A stretch of DNA of 64,000 nt, taken from contig NZ_JBFONW020000004.1 in NCBI RefSeq assembly GCF_040783535.2, positions 186,001 to 250,000 of the forward strand. Reading direction: 5' to 3'. A model generated the notes under the pieces. The model saw only the letters and a list, made by a program, of their open reading frames with translations. It was not told where the DNA came from and did no database searches. The number at the start of each line of letters is the position of its first letter. The stretch's first letter is position 1. This stretch comes from Aestuariibius insulae (GTDB lineage: Bacteria > Pseudomonadota > Alphaproteobacteria > Rhodobacterales > Rhodobacteraceae). A program made the position numbers and the translations under genes. Of the stretch, positions 41,147 through 48,870 are shown one piece after another.

Positions 41147-43087
41147 ATGAGCTTGCCCCCGGGATTTCTGGATGAGTTGCGCAACCGGCTGAGCCTCGGG
41201 CAGGTCGTGGGGCGCAAAGTGGCGTGGGACCAGCGCAAATCCAATCAGGGCAAGGGGGATCTTTGGGCGCCTTGTCCGTTCCATCAGGAGAAGACGGCGT
41301 CCTTCCATGTCGATGACCGGAAGGGGTTCTATTACTGCTTCGGATGCCATGCGAAGGGCGATGCGATTTCCTTCGTGCGCGAGACCGAGAATGTCGGGTT
41401 CATGGAGGCGGTGAAGATCCTTGCGGGCGAGGCGGGCATGGAGGTGCCGCAGGCCTCGCCTCAGGAGCAGGCGCGGGCCGACCGGCGGACCGAGCTTACG
41501 GGCGTGATGGAGGAGGCGGCCCGCTGGTTCCGCCTGCAGCTCAAAACCGGGGGGGCGGCCGAGGCGCGGGCCTATCTGGAGGGGCGCGGTTTCGATGCGG
41601 CCAAGCTGGAGCGCTGGGAGATCGGCTTCGCGCCCGAGCAGGGCGGGGCCTTTGCGGCGCTGACCGGCAAGGGGATGGCGGCGCAGGATGTAATCGATGC
41701 GGGGATCGCGGCCGAAAGCGACCGGGGCGGCGATCCCTATGACCGGTTCCGGGACCGGATCATCTTTCCGATCCGCGATGCGCGGGGGCGGGCGATTGCC
41801 TTTGGCGGGCGCGCGATGGCCAAAGACGCGCGGGCGAAGTATCTCAATTCGCCCGAGACGCTGCTCTTTGACAAGGGGCGGCAGCTTTACAATCACGGTC
41901 GCGCGCGCGAGGCGGCGGGCAAGGGGCAGCCGCTTGTTGTCGCCGAAGGCTATATGGATGTGATCGCGCTGAGCGAGGCGGGGTTTACCGGGGCGGTGGC
42001 TCCGCTGGGGACGGCGATCACGGAAGATCAGCTGCGGCTTTTGTGGCGGATTGCGCCGGAGCCGATCATCGCTTTGGACGGAGACACGGCCGGGCTGCGA
42101 GCGGCGATGCGGCTGATCGATATCGCGCTGCCGCTGCTGGAGGCGGGGCAGTCCCTGCGGTTCGCGCTGATGCCGGAAGGGCAGGATCCCGATGATGTCC
42201 TGCGTGAGAAGGGCACAGAGACGATGCAGACGCTTCTCGAGAGCGAGAAAACCGTCCCTATGGTTCGAATGCTCTGGGATAGGGAGCTGAAACAAGCGCC
42301 GACAGATACTCCAGAAGCGCGCGCTGGGTTGATGCGTCGCCTACGTTCCAAGATCTCACTAATCAATGATCGTGATGTGAAGTTTTATTACGGTCAGGCT
42401 ATTAAGCAATTCCGAGATCACGAATTTCGCCCCCAGAACTGGGCACCTGGGGGCGCTTGGTCTAAGAAGCGATCTGGTGCAGCATCTGCTGCAGCAAAGC
42501 TAAGTTTCCTTGCCCAGACTCCATCAGAATTACAGATTGAGCTTTTACGAGAGACGGTCATTCTAGCTGTTCTGCTTAAATTCCCCGGCCTGACGGAGAC
42601 CTTCGAACCGACTTTAGAGGAAATGCAATTCGCTGATGAAGACTATCAGAAAGTTCTTTCTGTTTTGATTGAGCTCTATCTATCTCACAGTGACGAGCAA
42701 ATCTTGGAGAATATAGGACAGATGGGTCTAAGCCATGTCTCCTCGAGAATTCGGTCGGACCCCTATGTCAGGGTTCTTCCAGCCTTAAAGAAAGACCTCG
42801 AGAGCGACATCCCGCAAATGACCGTTGCCGAGCAACTAGCTTTACTTGAAGTAAATCGCGGACACCGACTTGAGATGAGGCAGGCTGAGGACGATATAGC
42901 TGACTTCTCAGATGAGAAGGTTACGCGACGAGTAGCTCGATCAGCTGAAGCGATGAGAAACGCTGGTGTCAGAGACGACGATAAAACTGAGTATCAGACC
43001 GGGCCCAATGGAGCGCGGATCAAGAAGGATGAAAAGAGCGCGTTCGAGGCGCTGCTAAAGCAGATCGGACCGCAAAACGACCCATAA
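41147..43087 (+). CDS. dnaG: DNA primase, with an abrupt composition change in the 3' third
   Basis: 646 residues from ATG 41147 (MSLPPGFLDELRNRL); the ATG at 41138 is in frame and also possible. The N-terminal zinc finger CPFHQEKTASFHVDDRKG and FYYCFGCHAKGDA, the TOPRIM core VAEGYMDVIAL and DGDTAG, and the C-terminal DnaB-binding part are all present. It makes RNA primers at the replication fork. Around 42240 the DNA changes from about 70 percent GC to near 40 percent, with rare codons, while the frame stays intact. One line each gave 43 of 60 and 23 of 60 G+C. rpoD follows after 178 bases. Confidence 0.95.
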   Translation: MSLPPGFLDELRNRLSLGQVVGRKVAWDQRKSNQGKGDLWAPCPFHQEKTASFHVDDRKGFYYCFGCHAKGDAISFVRETENVGFMEAVKILAGEAGMEVPQASPQEQARADRRTELTGVMEEAARWFRLQLKTGGAAEARAYLEGRGFDAAKLERWEIGFAPEQGGAFAALTGKGMAAQDVIDAGIAAESDRGGDPYDRFRDRIIFPIRDARGRAIAFGGRAMAKDARAKYLNSPETLLFDKGRQLYNHGRAREAAGKGQPLVVAEGYMDVIALSEAGFTGAVAPLGTAITEDQLRLLWRIAPEPIIALDGDTAGLRAAMRLIDIALPLLEAGQSLRFALMPEGQDPDDVLREKGTETMQTLLESEKTVPMVRMLWDRELKQAPTDTPEARAGLMRRLRSKISLINDRDVKFYYGQAIKQFRDHEFRPQNWAPGGAWSKKRSGAASAAAKLSFLAQTPSELQIELLRETVILAVLLKFPGLTETFEPTLEEMQFADEDYQKVLSVLIELYLSHSDEQILENIGQMGLSHVSSRIRSDPYVRVLPALKKDLESDIPQMTVAEQLALLEVNRGHRLEMRQAEDDIADFSDEKVTRRVARSAEAMRNAGVRDDDKTEYQTGPNGARIKKDEKSAFEALLKQIGPQNDP

Positions 43088-43265
43088 ACAGGCGGTTTGA
43101 GAGAGCAACAGCGTGGCAGGAGGTCACAGCTGGGCACTCCTTTCAGGCAGCCGCTTGCGAATCATCTCCGACGTCGATTGATTCGGAGCAACGAATCACC
43201 CGATTCGCCCTTGGTGGACAGCGAGGACGCGCTATCTGACGAAGGTGCAGTGACAGGAGCCACGG

Positions 43266-45260
43266 ATGGCCGCCAAAGACAACGACGACCGCAAGTCCGA
43301 TAATGCTGACGCCGATATCTCGCTCGATATGAGCCAGACCGCCGTCAAGAAGATGATCGCGGAAGCGCGAGAACGTGGTTACATCACTTATGATCAACTG
43401 AATCAGGTGCTTCCGCCCGATCAGGTGAATTCCGAACAAATCGAAGATGTGATGTCGATGCTATCCGAAATGGGCATCAACATCATCGAAGAGGAAGAAG
43501 CCGAGGACGGCGACGACCAGAAAGGGTCGACCGAGGTCGCGACGACGTCCTCGAATCGTGATGTTGCGGTATCGTCCGCCGAGAGCGAAAAACTGGACCG
43601 GACTGACGATCCGGTACGGATGTATCTGCGCGAGATGGGATCGGTCGAGCTGCTGAGCCGCGAGGGCGAGATCGCCATCGCCAAGCGGATTGAGGCTGGG
43701 CGGAACACGATGATTCTGGGGCTTTGCGAAAGCCCGCTGACCTTTCAGGCAATCACGATCTGGCGGGACGAACTTCTGTCCGAAGACATTCTGCTGCGCG
43801 ACGTGATCGACCTTGAGACCACGTTCGGCAATCAGATGGGCGAGGACGACGAAGAGACCGTTGTGAGTGCGCCCGCTGCGACTGCTGCACCTGCCGCGGG
43901 TGGGGAAGCCAAGACCGAAGAGCAGGAGCTCGACGCGGACGGCAATCCGATCGCCAAGGACGATGACGACGACGAAGACGAGCAGGCGAACATGTCGCTT
44001 GCTGCGATGGAGGCCGCTCTCAAGCCGCAGGTGCTGGAGACGCTGGAGCTGATTGCGCGCGACTTCGCCAAGCTGAGCGACATGCAGGATGCGCGGATCT
44101 CGGCGACGCTGAACGAGGACTCATCATTCTCGGCGAAGGAAGAGACGACCTATCAGACGCTACGTTCGGAGATCGTGGAGCTGGTGAATAGCCTGCATCT
44201 GCATAACAACCGGATTGAGGCGCTGATCGACCAGCTTTATGGGATCAACCGGCGCATTATGTCGATCGACAGCTCGATGGTGAAGCTGGCCGATCAGGCG
44301 CGGATCAACCGGCGTGAATTCGTCGATGCCTATCGCGGGCGCGAGCTGGACCCCAACTGGCTCGGTGAGATGAGCGAGAAGCCCGGTCGCGGCTGGCAGG
44401 CTTTGATTGAGCGGTCGACGGAGAAGATCGAAGAGCTGCGCGGGGACATGGCGCAGGTCGGTCAGTATATCGGTCTGGATATCAGCGAGTTCCGCCGCAT
44501 CGTTCAGCAGGTCCAGAAGGGCGAGAAGGAAGCGCGTCAGGCCAAGAAGGAAATGGTCGAGGCGAACCTGCGGCTGGTGATCTCGATTGCCAAAAAGTAC
44601 ACGAACCGCGGCCTGCAATTCCTTGATCTTATTCAGGAAGGTAATATCGGCCTGATGAAGGCGGTCGACAAGTTCGAGTATCGCCGCGGCTATAAATTCT
44701 CGACCTATGCGACGTGGTGGATCCGGCAGGCGATCACCCGGTCGATTGCCGATCAGGCGCGGACGATCCGGATCCCGGTCCATATGATCGAGACGATCAA
44801 CAAGCTGGTCCGCACGGGCCGCCAGATGCTGCACGAGATCGGCCGCGAGCCGACGCCCGAAGAGCTGGCCGAGAAGCTGCAGATGCCGCTGGAGAAGGTC
44901 CGCAAGGTGATGAAGATCGCCAAGGAGCCGATTTCTCTGGAGACGCCGATTGGCGACGAGGAAGACAGCCAGCTTGGCGATTTCATCGAGGACAAGAACG
45001 CCGTTCTGCCGCTCGACAGTGCCATTCAAGAAAACTTGAAGGAAACAACGACCAGAGTTCTGGCATCCTTGACCCCCAGAGAAGAGAGGGTTTTGCGGAT
45101 GCGCTTTGGAATTGGAATGAACACGGACCACACACTGGAGGAAGTCGGCCAGCAGTTTTCAGTGACGCGCGAGCGGATCCGGCAGATCGAGGCGAAGGCG
45201 CTTCGCAAGCTCAAGCATCCGTCACGGTCGCGTAAGCTGCGATCTTTCCTGGATCAGTGA
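43266..45260 (+). CDS. rpoD: RNA polymerase sigma factor RpoD (sigma70)
   Basis: 664 residues. Region 1.1 is at the start, followed by a long acidic non-conserved stretch (about 195-250, with EDDEET and KDDDDDEDEQ). Then region 2 is visible as RGLQFLDLIQEGNIGLMKAVDKFE and YATWWIRQAITRSI, and region 4.2 as TLEEVGQQFSVTRERIRQIE. It is the housekeeping sigma factor. dnaG precedes it as in many proteobacteria, where the two are one unit. A small secreted-protein gene starts 1 base after the stop. A short patch near 45020-45170 uses AGA, AGG, GGA and TCA codons unlike the rest. Confidence 0.97.
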   Translation: MAAKDNDDRKSDNADADISLDMSQTAVKKMIAEARERGYITYDQLNQVLPPDQVNSEQIEDVMSMLSEMGINIIEEEEAEDGDDQKGSTEVATTSSNRDVAVSSAESEKLDRTDDPVRMYLREMGSVELLSREGEIAIAKRIEAGRNTMILGLCESPLTFQAITIWRDELLSEDILLRDVIDLETTFGNQMGEDDEETVVSAPAATAAPAAGGEAKTEEQELDADGNPIAKDDDDDEDEQANMSLAAMEAALKPQVLETLELIARDFAKLSDMQDARISATLNEDSSFSAKEETTYQTLRSEIVELVNSLHLHNNRIEALIDQLYGINRRIMSIDSSMVKLADQARINRREFVDAYRGRELDPNWLGEMSEKPGRGWQALIERSTEKIEELRGDMAQVGQYIGLDISEFRRIVQQVQKGEKEARQAKKEMVEANLRLVISIAKKYTNRGLQFLDLIQEGNIGLMKAVDKFEYRRGYKFSTYATWWIRQAITRSIADQARTIRIPVHMIETINKLVRTGRQMLHEIGREPTPEELAEKLQMPLEKVRKVMKIAKEPISLETPIGDEEDSQLGDFIEDKNAVLPLDSAIQENLKETTTRVLASLTPREERVLRMRFGIGMNTDHTLEEVGQQFSVTRERIRQIEAKALRKLKHPSRSRKLRSFLDQ

Positions 45261-45261
45261 G

Positions 45262-45603
45262 ATGCGGATCTTTCTGACAGGTTTGTGGCTGATCGTCGGA
45301 ACAGCCTCCGCATTCGGGTATACGTCGACCGAGGGTCGCGAATACGGGCTGAACTGCAATCGGAATGGATATGTGCTGACGCCGAACCAGCCGGTTATTC
45401 CGTCGGGGACGCTCTATCTGGGGCGCAGTTGCGATGCGTTCTCGGATGTTCTGGGCGAGGGCGAATGGGTGCGCGGCCGGGCCGGGTTCCGGATCGATTT
45501 CGAGGATCGCGCAATCAGCTTTCCGCAGCAGGCGTTGTCCTGCCCGCAGCCCCGATCCTATGACACGTCCTGCCAACTGACCCGCGACGGGTTCAGCCAG
45601 TAA
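45262..45603 (+). CDS. small secreted protein of unknown function
   Basis: 113 residues with a signal peptide (MRIFLTGLWLIVGTASAFG). The mature part contains four cysteines (LNCNRNG, RSCDAF, LSCPQP, TSCQL), probably two disulfides, and many Gly, Ser and Asp residues. It starts 1 base after the rpoD stop, so it is read from the rpoD transcript. No domain is recognised. It could be a periplasmic protein. Its location directly after rpoD has no obvious functional reason. Confidence 0.7.
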   Translation: MRIFLTGLWLIVGTASAFGYTSTEGREYGLNCNRNGYVLTPNQPVIPSGTLYLGRSCDAFSDVLGEGEWVRGRAGFRIDFEDRAISFPQQALSCPQPRSYDTSCQLTRDGFSQ

Positions 45604-45607
45604 TCCG

Positions 45608-46012
45608 GTGCAACGCACGCTAAGTGTCGAAACGCGCGGGCCGGGGCTTTACGACGTCACGCGGCAGGTAGCGGATCTTGTCCAGGGCGAGGGGGTGCTG
45701 ACGCTTCTCGTGCGGCACACCTCCTGTTCGCTGCTCATTCAGGAGAATGCGGATCCCGAGGTACAGACGGATCTGGCCGCGTTTTTCGCGCGGTTGGTGC
45801 CGCCGACCACGGATCCGTCGATGGCCTATCTGACCCATACCTATGAGGGGCCCGACGATATGCCCGCGCATATTAAGGCGGCGCTTTTGCCGGTCAGTTT
45901 GCAGATCCCGGTAATCGGGGGCCGGATGCAGCTGGGGACCTGGCAGGGGATTTACCTGTTCGAGCATCGCGACGCGCCCAAGCGGCGGGAGATCGTCGCG
46001 ATGCTGCGATAG
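45608..46012 (+). CDS. YjbQ family protein (UPF0047)
   Basis: 134 residues from the GTG at 45608, 4 bases after the previous stop. The UPF0047 marks are VRHTSCSLLIQENADP near residue 40, and GTWQGIYLFEHRD near the end, where histidines and glutamate may bind a metal. The family has been linked to a secondary thiamine-phosphate synthase activity in E. coli (YjbQ), which is weak evidence for this copy. It is followed by a convergent dodecin gene with an imperfect hairpin in between. Confidence 0.85.
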   Translation: MQRTLSVETRGPGLYDVTRQVADLVQGEGVLTLLVRHTSCSLLIQENADPEVQTDLAAFFARLVPPTTDPSMAYLTHTYEGPDDMPAHIKAALLPVSLQIPVIGGRMQLGTWQGIYLFEHRDAPKRREIVAMLR

Positions 46013-46027
46013 GGTCAGGTTGGAGCG

Positions 46028-46052
46028 GTAGGCAGGGTGAACCCCGCCCTAC
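46028..46052. terminator. imperfect hairpin between convergent YjbQ and dodecin genes
   Basis: GTAGG (46028-46032) pairs with CCTAC (46048-46052), and inside it GGG with CCC, around a short loop. It has mismatches and no T-tract. Its place between two convergent genes suggests a terminator. Confidence 0.4.
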
Positions 46053-46055
46053 GGC

Positions 46056-46259
46056 TTAATCCTCGAGAACGAAGGTCACCATCAAGTTGACCTGATAATG
46101 GTCGATCTTTCCGTCTGTCACGCGCACCGTCTGTTCCTTGACCCAGGCGCTGGCGACGTTGCGTAGCGTCTTGTTCGCGCGGTCAACGCCGATCTTAACG
46201 GCATCCTCGAAGCTAACGGTCGATGTGGCGGAGATCTCTGTGACGCGGGCAACACTCAT
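46056..46259 (-). CDS. dodecin family protein
   Basis: 67 residues from the ATG at 46259, with AAGGAT upstream. The start MSVARVTEISATSTVSFEDAV, the central VASAWVKEQTVRV with its tryptophan, and the end YQVNLMVTFVLED are standard for dodecin. It assembles as a dodecamer that stores or buffers flavins. The riboflavin genes a few kilobases downstream make this fit the region, although the genes are not in one operon. The family is well identified. Confidence 0.88.
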   Translation of the reverse strand: MSVARVTEISATSTVSFEDAVKIGVDRANKTLRNVASAWVKEQTVRVTDGKIDHYQVNLMVTFVLED

Positions 46260-46362
46260 GGTTCGATCCTTCTTTTGAAAGAGCCGGGGCACCGCTAAGG
46301 GTCCGCAGCCCGTTGGTTGGACCTAGGGTATAGCATGGCGCGTAAAGACTGTGGGGTCTTTG

Positions 46363-47034
46363 TCAGTCGTTCGGCATCAGGAAGATTTCGCGCACGCAAT
46401 TGCGCGGATTGGCGGTGATAGCGTGCAAGACGGCATCCGCGACATCTCGGGGCTTGAGCTTGTCCGGGCGCGGTTCGTCGAAGAAGGGGGTGTCGACCAT
46501 ACCCGGCGCGATGACGGTGCAGCGCCCGCCCCACTCGCGCATCTCCTCGGCGAGATTGCCTGCATAGCCGTGGACGAACCATTTCGTGGCGCCGTAGATC
46601 GAGCCTTTGATATGCATCCGGCCTGCGGCGGAGCCGGTGAAAATCAGGTGGCCCTTGGTCTTTTTCAGATGCGGAATGGCGGCGCGGGCGGTCCAGAGGA
46701 TTGCCATGATGTTGATGTCGATCATGCCCTGCCATTCCTGCGGATCGCCGGTTTCGGTGCCCGGTGTGCTGACACCGGTGCCCGCATTGGCATAGGCCGC
46801 GTCGATCCCGCCGAAGCGTTCGGCGGTGAGGGTCATGGCGGCCTCTTGTGCTTCGAGTTTGGTGGCGTCGCCGGGGATGGCGAGGGCCCGGTCGCCGATA
46901 TCGGAGGCGAGCGCCTCGAGCTTGTCCGCGCTGCGGGCCATCAGCGCGACGTTCCAGCCTGCGCTGGCGGCGGCGCGGGCAGTTGCCTCGCCGATGCCGG
47001 AGGAGGCGCCGGTGATGAAGAGGGTCTTGGACAT
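46363..47034 (-). CDS. short-chain dehydrogenase/reductase
   Basis: 223 residues from the ATG at 47034. It has the classical SDR coenzyme motif TGASSGIGEATARAAA, the NAG motif (AYANAGT), the catalytic serine near FTGSAAG and the YGATK active site (YxxxK). It is a cytoplasmic NAD(P)-dependent oxidoreductase. The substrate is not known. It is divergent from nrdR with 174 bases between. A longer frame upstream is not homologous and is ignored. Confidence 0.88.
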   Translation of the reverse strand: MSKTLFITGASSGIGEATARAAASAGWNVALMARSADKLEALASDIGDRALAIPGDATKLEAQEAAMTLTAERFGGIDAAYANAGTGVSTPGTETGDPQEWQGMIDINIMAILWTARAAIPHLKKTKGHLIFTGSAAGRMHIKGSIYGATKWFVHGYAGNLAEEMREWGGRCTVIAPGMVDTPFFDEPRPDKLKPRDVADAVLHAITANPRNCVREIFLMPND

Positions 47035-47208
47035 GGGAGAGCTCCGATATGTCGTGGGATTCAGCAGGTCAGGTAGGGCGGTGTTGCCGTCAGGCCAACG
47101 CAAGGTTTTGGGGGTGGAATTGGCATCTACCCAAATTGTGGCGGGCCTCCTATAGTCATGTGGATAAGTGGGGCCGAGACCCCTAGGGCAAGATCGAGGT
47201 ATCTTTTC

Positions 47209-47679
47209 ATGCGCTGTCCCTTTTGCGGAAATGTCGACACTCAGGTGAAGGATTCTCGCCCTGCCGAAGATCATGTGGCGATCCGCAGACGCCGGTTTTG
47301 CCCGGCCTGCGGTGGCCGGTTCACGACCTATGAGCGAGTGCAGCTGCGCGATCTGGTGGTGATCAAGTCGAACGGGAAACGCGAGGATTTCGACCGCGAC
47401 AAGCTGGAGCGGTCTATCCGAATTGCGCTTCAGAAGCGGCCCCTCGATCCCGAGCGGATCGATCAGATGATTTCCGGTCTTGTGCGGCGGCTTGAGAGCA
47501 TGGGCGAGACGGATATCGATTCCAAGGTGATCGGAGAGATCGTTATGGAAGCGCTGCAACGGATCGACACGGTTGCCTATGTGCGATTTGCCAGCGTTTA
47601 CAAGAACTTCCAGGCGGCTGACGATTTCGATAAATTCGTTGCCGAGCTGCGTCCCGAGGATCCGGCAGACGAGACGTGA
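47209..47679 (+). CDS. nrdR: transcriptional regulator NrdR
   Basis: 156 residues from the ATG at 47209 (MRCPFCGNVDTQV). The zinc ribbon has Cys3, Cys6, Cys31 and Cys34 (CPFCG, RFCPACG), and the ATP-cone domain follows (VVIKSNGKREDFDRDKLERSI). NrdR represses ribonucleotide reductase genes when dATP is high. It overlaps ribD by 4 bases (GTGA), the normal arrangement of nrdR with the riboflavin genes in many proteobacteria. Confidence 0.95.
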   Translation: MRCPFCGNVDTQVKDSRPAEDHVAIRRRRFCPACGGRFTTYERVQLRDLVVIKSNGKREDFDRDKLERSIRIALQKRPLDPERIDQMISGLVRRLESMGETDIDSKVIGEIVMEALQRIDTVAYVRFASVYKNFQAADDFDKFVAELRPEDPADET

Positions 47680-48776
47680 CGCAGGCGGGCGACCGCCGTT
47701 TCATGCAGCTGGCGCTGTCCTTGGGACGGCGCGGGCTGGGGCGCGTCTGGCCTCGGCCAGCGGTGGGCTGCGTGATCGTTCGCGATGGGCGCATCGTGGG
47801 GCGCGGGATGACGGACGGGCAGACGGGCCCGCATGGCGAGGTTCTGGCCTTGCGGCAGGCGGGCGCGGCGGCGCGGGGGGCGACCGTTTATGTCGGGCTG
47901 GAGCCCTGTTCGCATCACGGGAAGGTGCCGCCTTGTGCGGATGCGCTGATCAAGGCGGACGTGGCGCGGGTTGTCTCGGCGATGGAGGATCCGTTTCACA
48001 AAGTGTCGGGCCGGGGCCATGCGCGGCTTCGCGAGGCGGGGGTAACGGTCGAGACCGGGCTGATGGAGGCTGAAGCGCGGCGCGATCATGCGGGATTCCT
48101 GATGCGGCTGACCGACGGGCGGCCGATGGTGACGCTGAAGCTGGCAATGTCGCTCGATGGGCGGATCGCGACCGGATCGGGAGAGAGCCAGTGGATCACA
48201 GGGCCCGAGGCGCGGCGGGCGGTGCATGCGATGCGCGCGCGCCACGATGCGGTGATGGTTGGCGGCGGGACAGCGCGGGCTGATGATCCGTCGCTGACGG
48301 TTCGGGGGCTGGGTGTGAGCGCGCAGCCGGTGCGGGTGGTTCTGTCGCGGCGGGCGGGGTTGCCCGAGGACGGCGTGCTGGCGCGGACGGGCGCCGAGGT
48401 GCCGGTCTGGGTCTGTCATGGGCGCGAGGATCCGCTGCCCGAGGCATTCGCCGCGCAGGGGGCGGTGGGTGTGCCGTGCGATGTGCGAGGGCGCTATGTG
48501 GATGTGCGGTCGGCCTTGATGGCGCTAGGGGAGCGCGGGCTCACGCGGGTCTTCTGCGAAGGGGGCGGGAGCCTTGCCGCTTCGCTGTTGCAGGCGGGGC
48601 TGGTGGATGAGCTTGTGACGATGGCGGCGGGGCTGGCGCTGGGGGCCGAAGGCGTTCCGGCGCTGGGGGCGCTCGAGATCGCTTGGTTGAGCGAGGCGGA
48701 GCGGTTCGCGCTGGCGGAGGTGCGTCCGCTGGGCGGGGATGTGATGGCGCGCTGGGTGCGGGGCAGATCGCTCTAG
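47676..48776 (+). CDS. ribD: bifunctional riboflavin deaminase-reductase
   Basis: 366 residues from a GTG overlapping the nrdR stop. The deaminase domain holds zinc-site residues His53, Cys78 and Cys87 (GPHGEV, EPCSHHGKVPPC). Most members have HAE at the first site where this one has HGE, with Glu55 kept. The reductase domain follows (KLAMSLDGRIATGSGESQWITG). It carries out two steps of riboflavin synthesis, deamination and side-chain reduction. The next rib gene, ribE, lies 4.8 kb away behind leftward capsule genes. Confidence 0.93.
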   Translation: MTQAGDRRFMQLALSLGRRGLGRVWPRPAVGCVIVRDGRIVGRGMTDGQTGPHGEVLALRQAGAAARGATVYVGLEPCSHHGKVPPCADALIKADVARVVSAMEDPFHKVSGRGHARLREAGVTVETGLMEAEARRDHAGFLMRLTDGRPMVTLKLAMSLDGRIATGSGESQWITGPEARRAVHAMRARHDAVMVGGGTARADDPSLTVRGLGVSAQPVRVVLSRRAGLPEDGVLARTGAEVPVWVCHGREDPLPEAFAAQGAVGVPCDVRGRYVDVRSALMALGERGLTRVFCEGGGSLAASLLQAGLVDELVTMAAGLALGAEGVPALGALEIAWLSEAERFALAEVRPLGGDVMARWVRGRSL

Positions 48777-48870
48777 GCAGCTTTTTTGCAGATAGCCAGT
48801 TGGATTGGAGCAGAGGTCCCGGCGCGAGGCTGGGACAATGGCTGACGCTGCGTCTGAGTCGAGAGCGGTG

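Noticed and set aside
43088..43265. Heat-shock promoter for rpoD (CTTGGT with GCTATC)
   Set aside because: The -10 match is poor and the spacing is not convincing.
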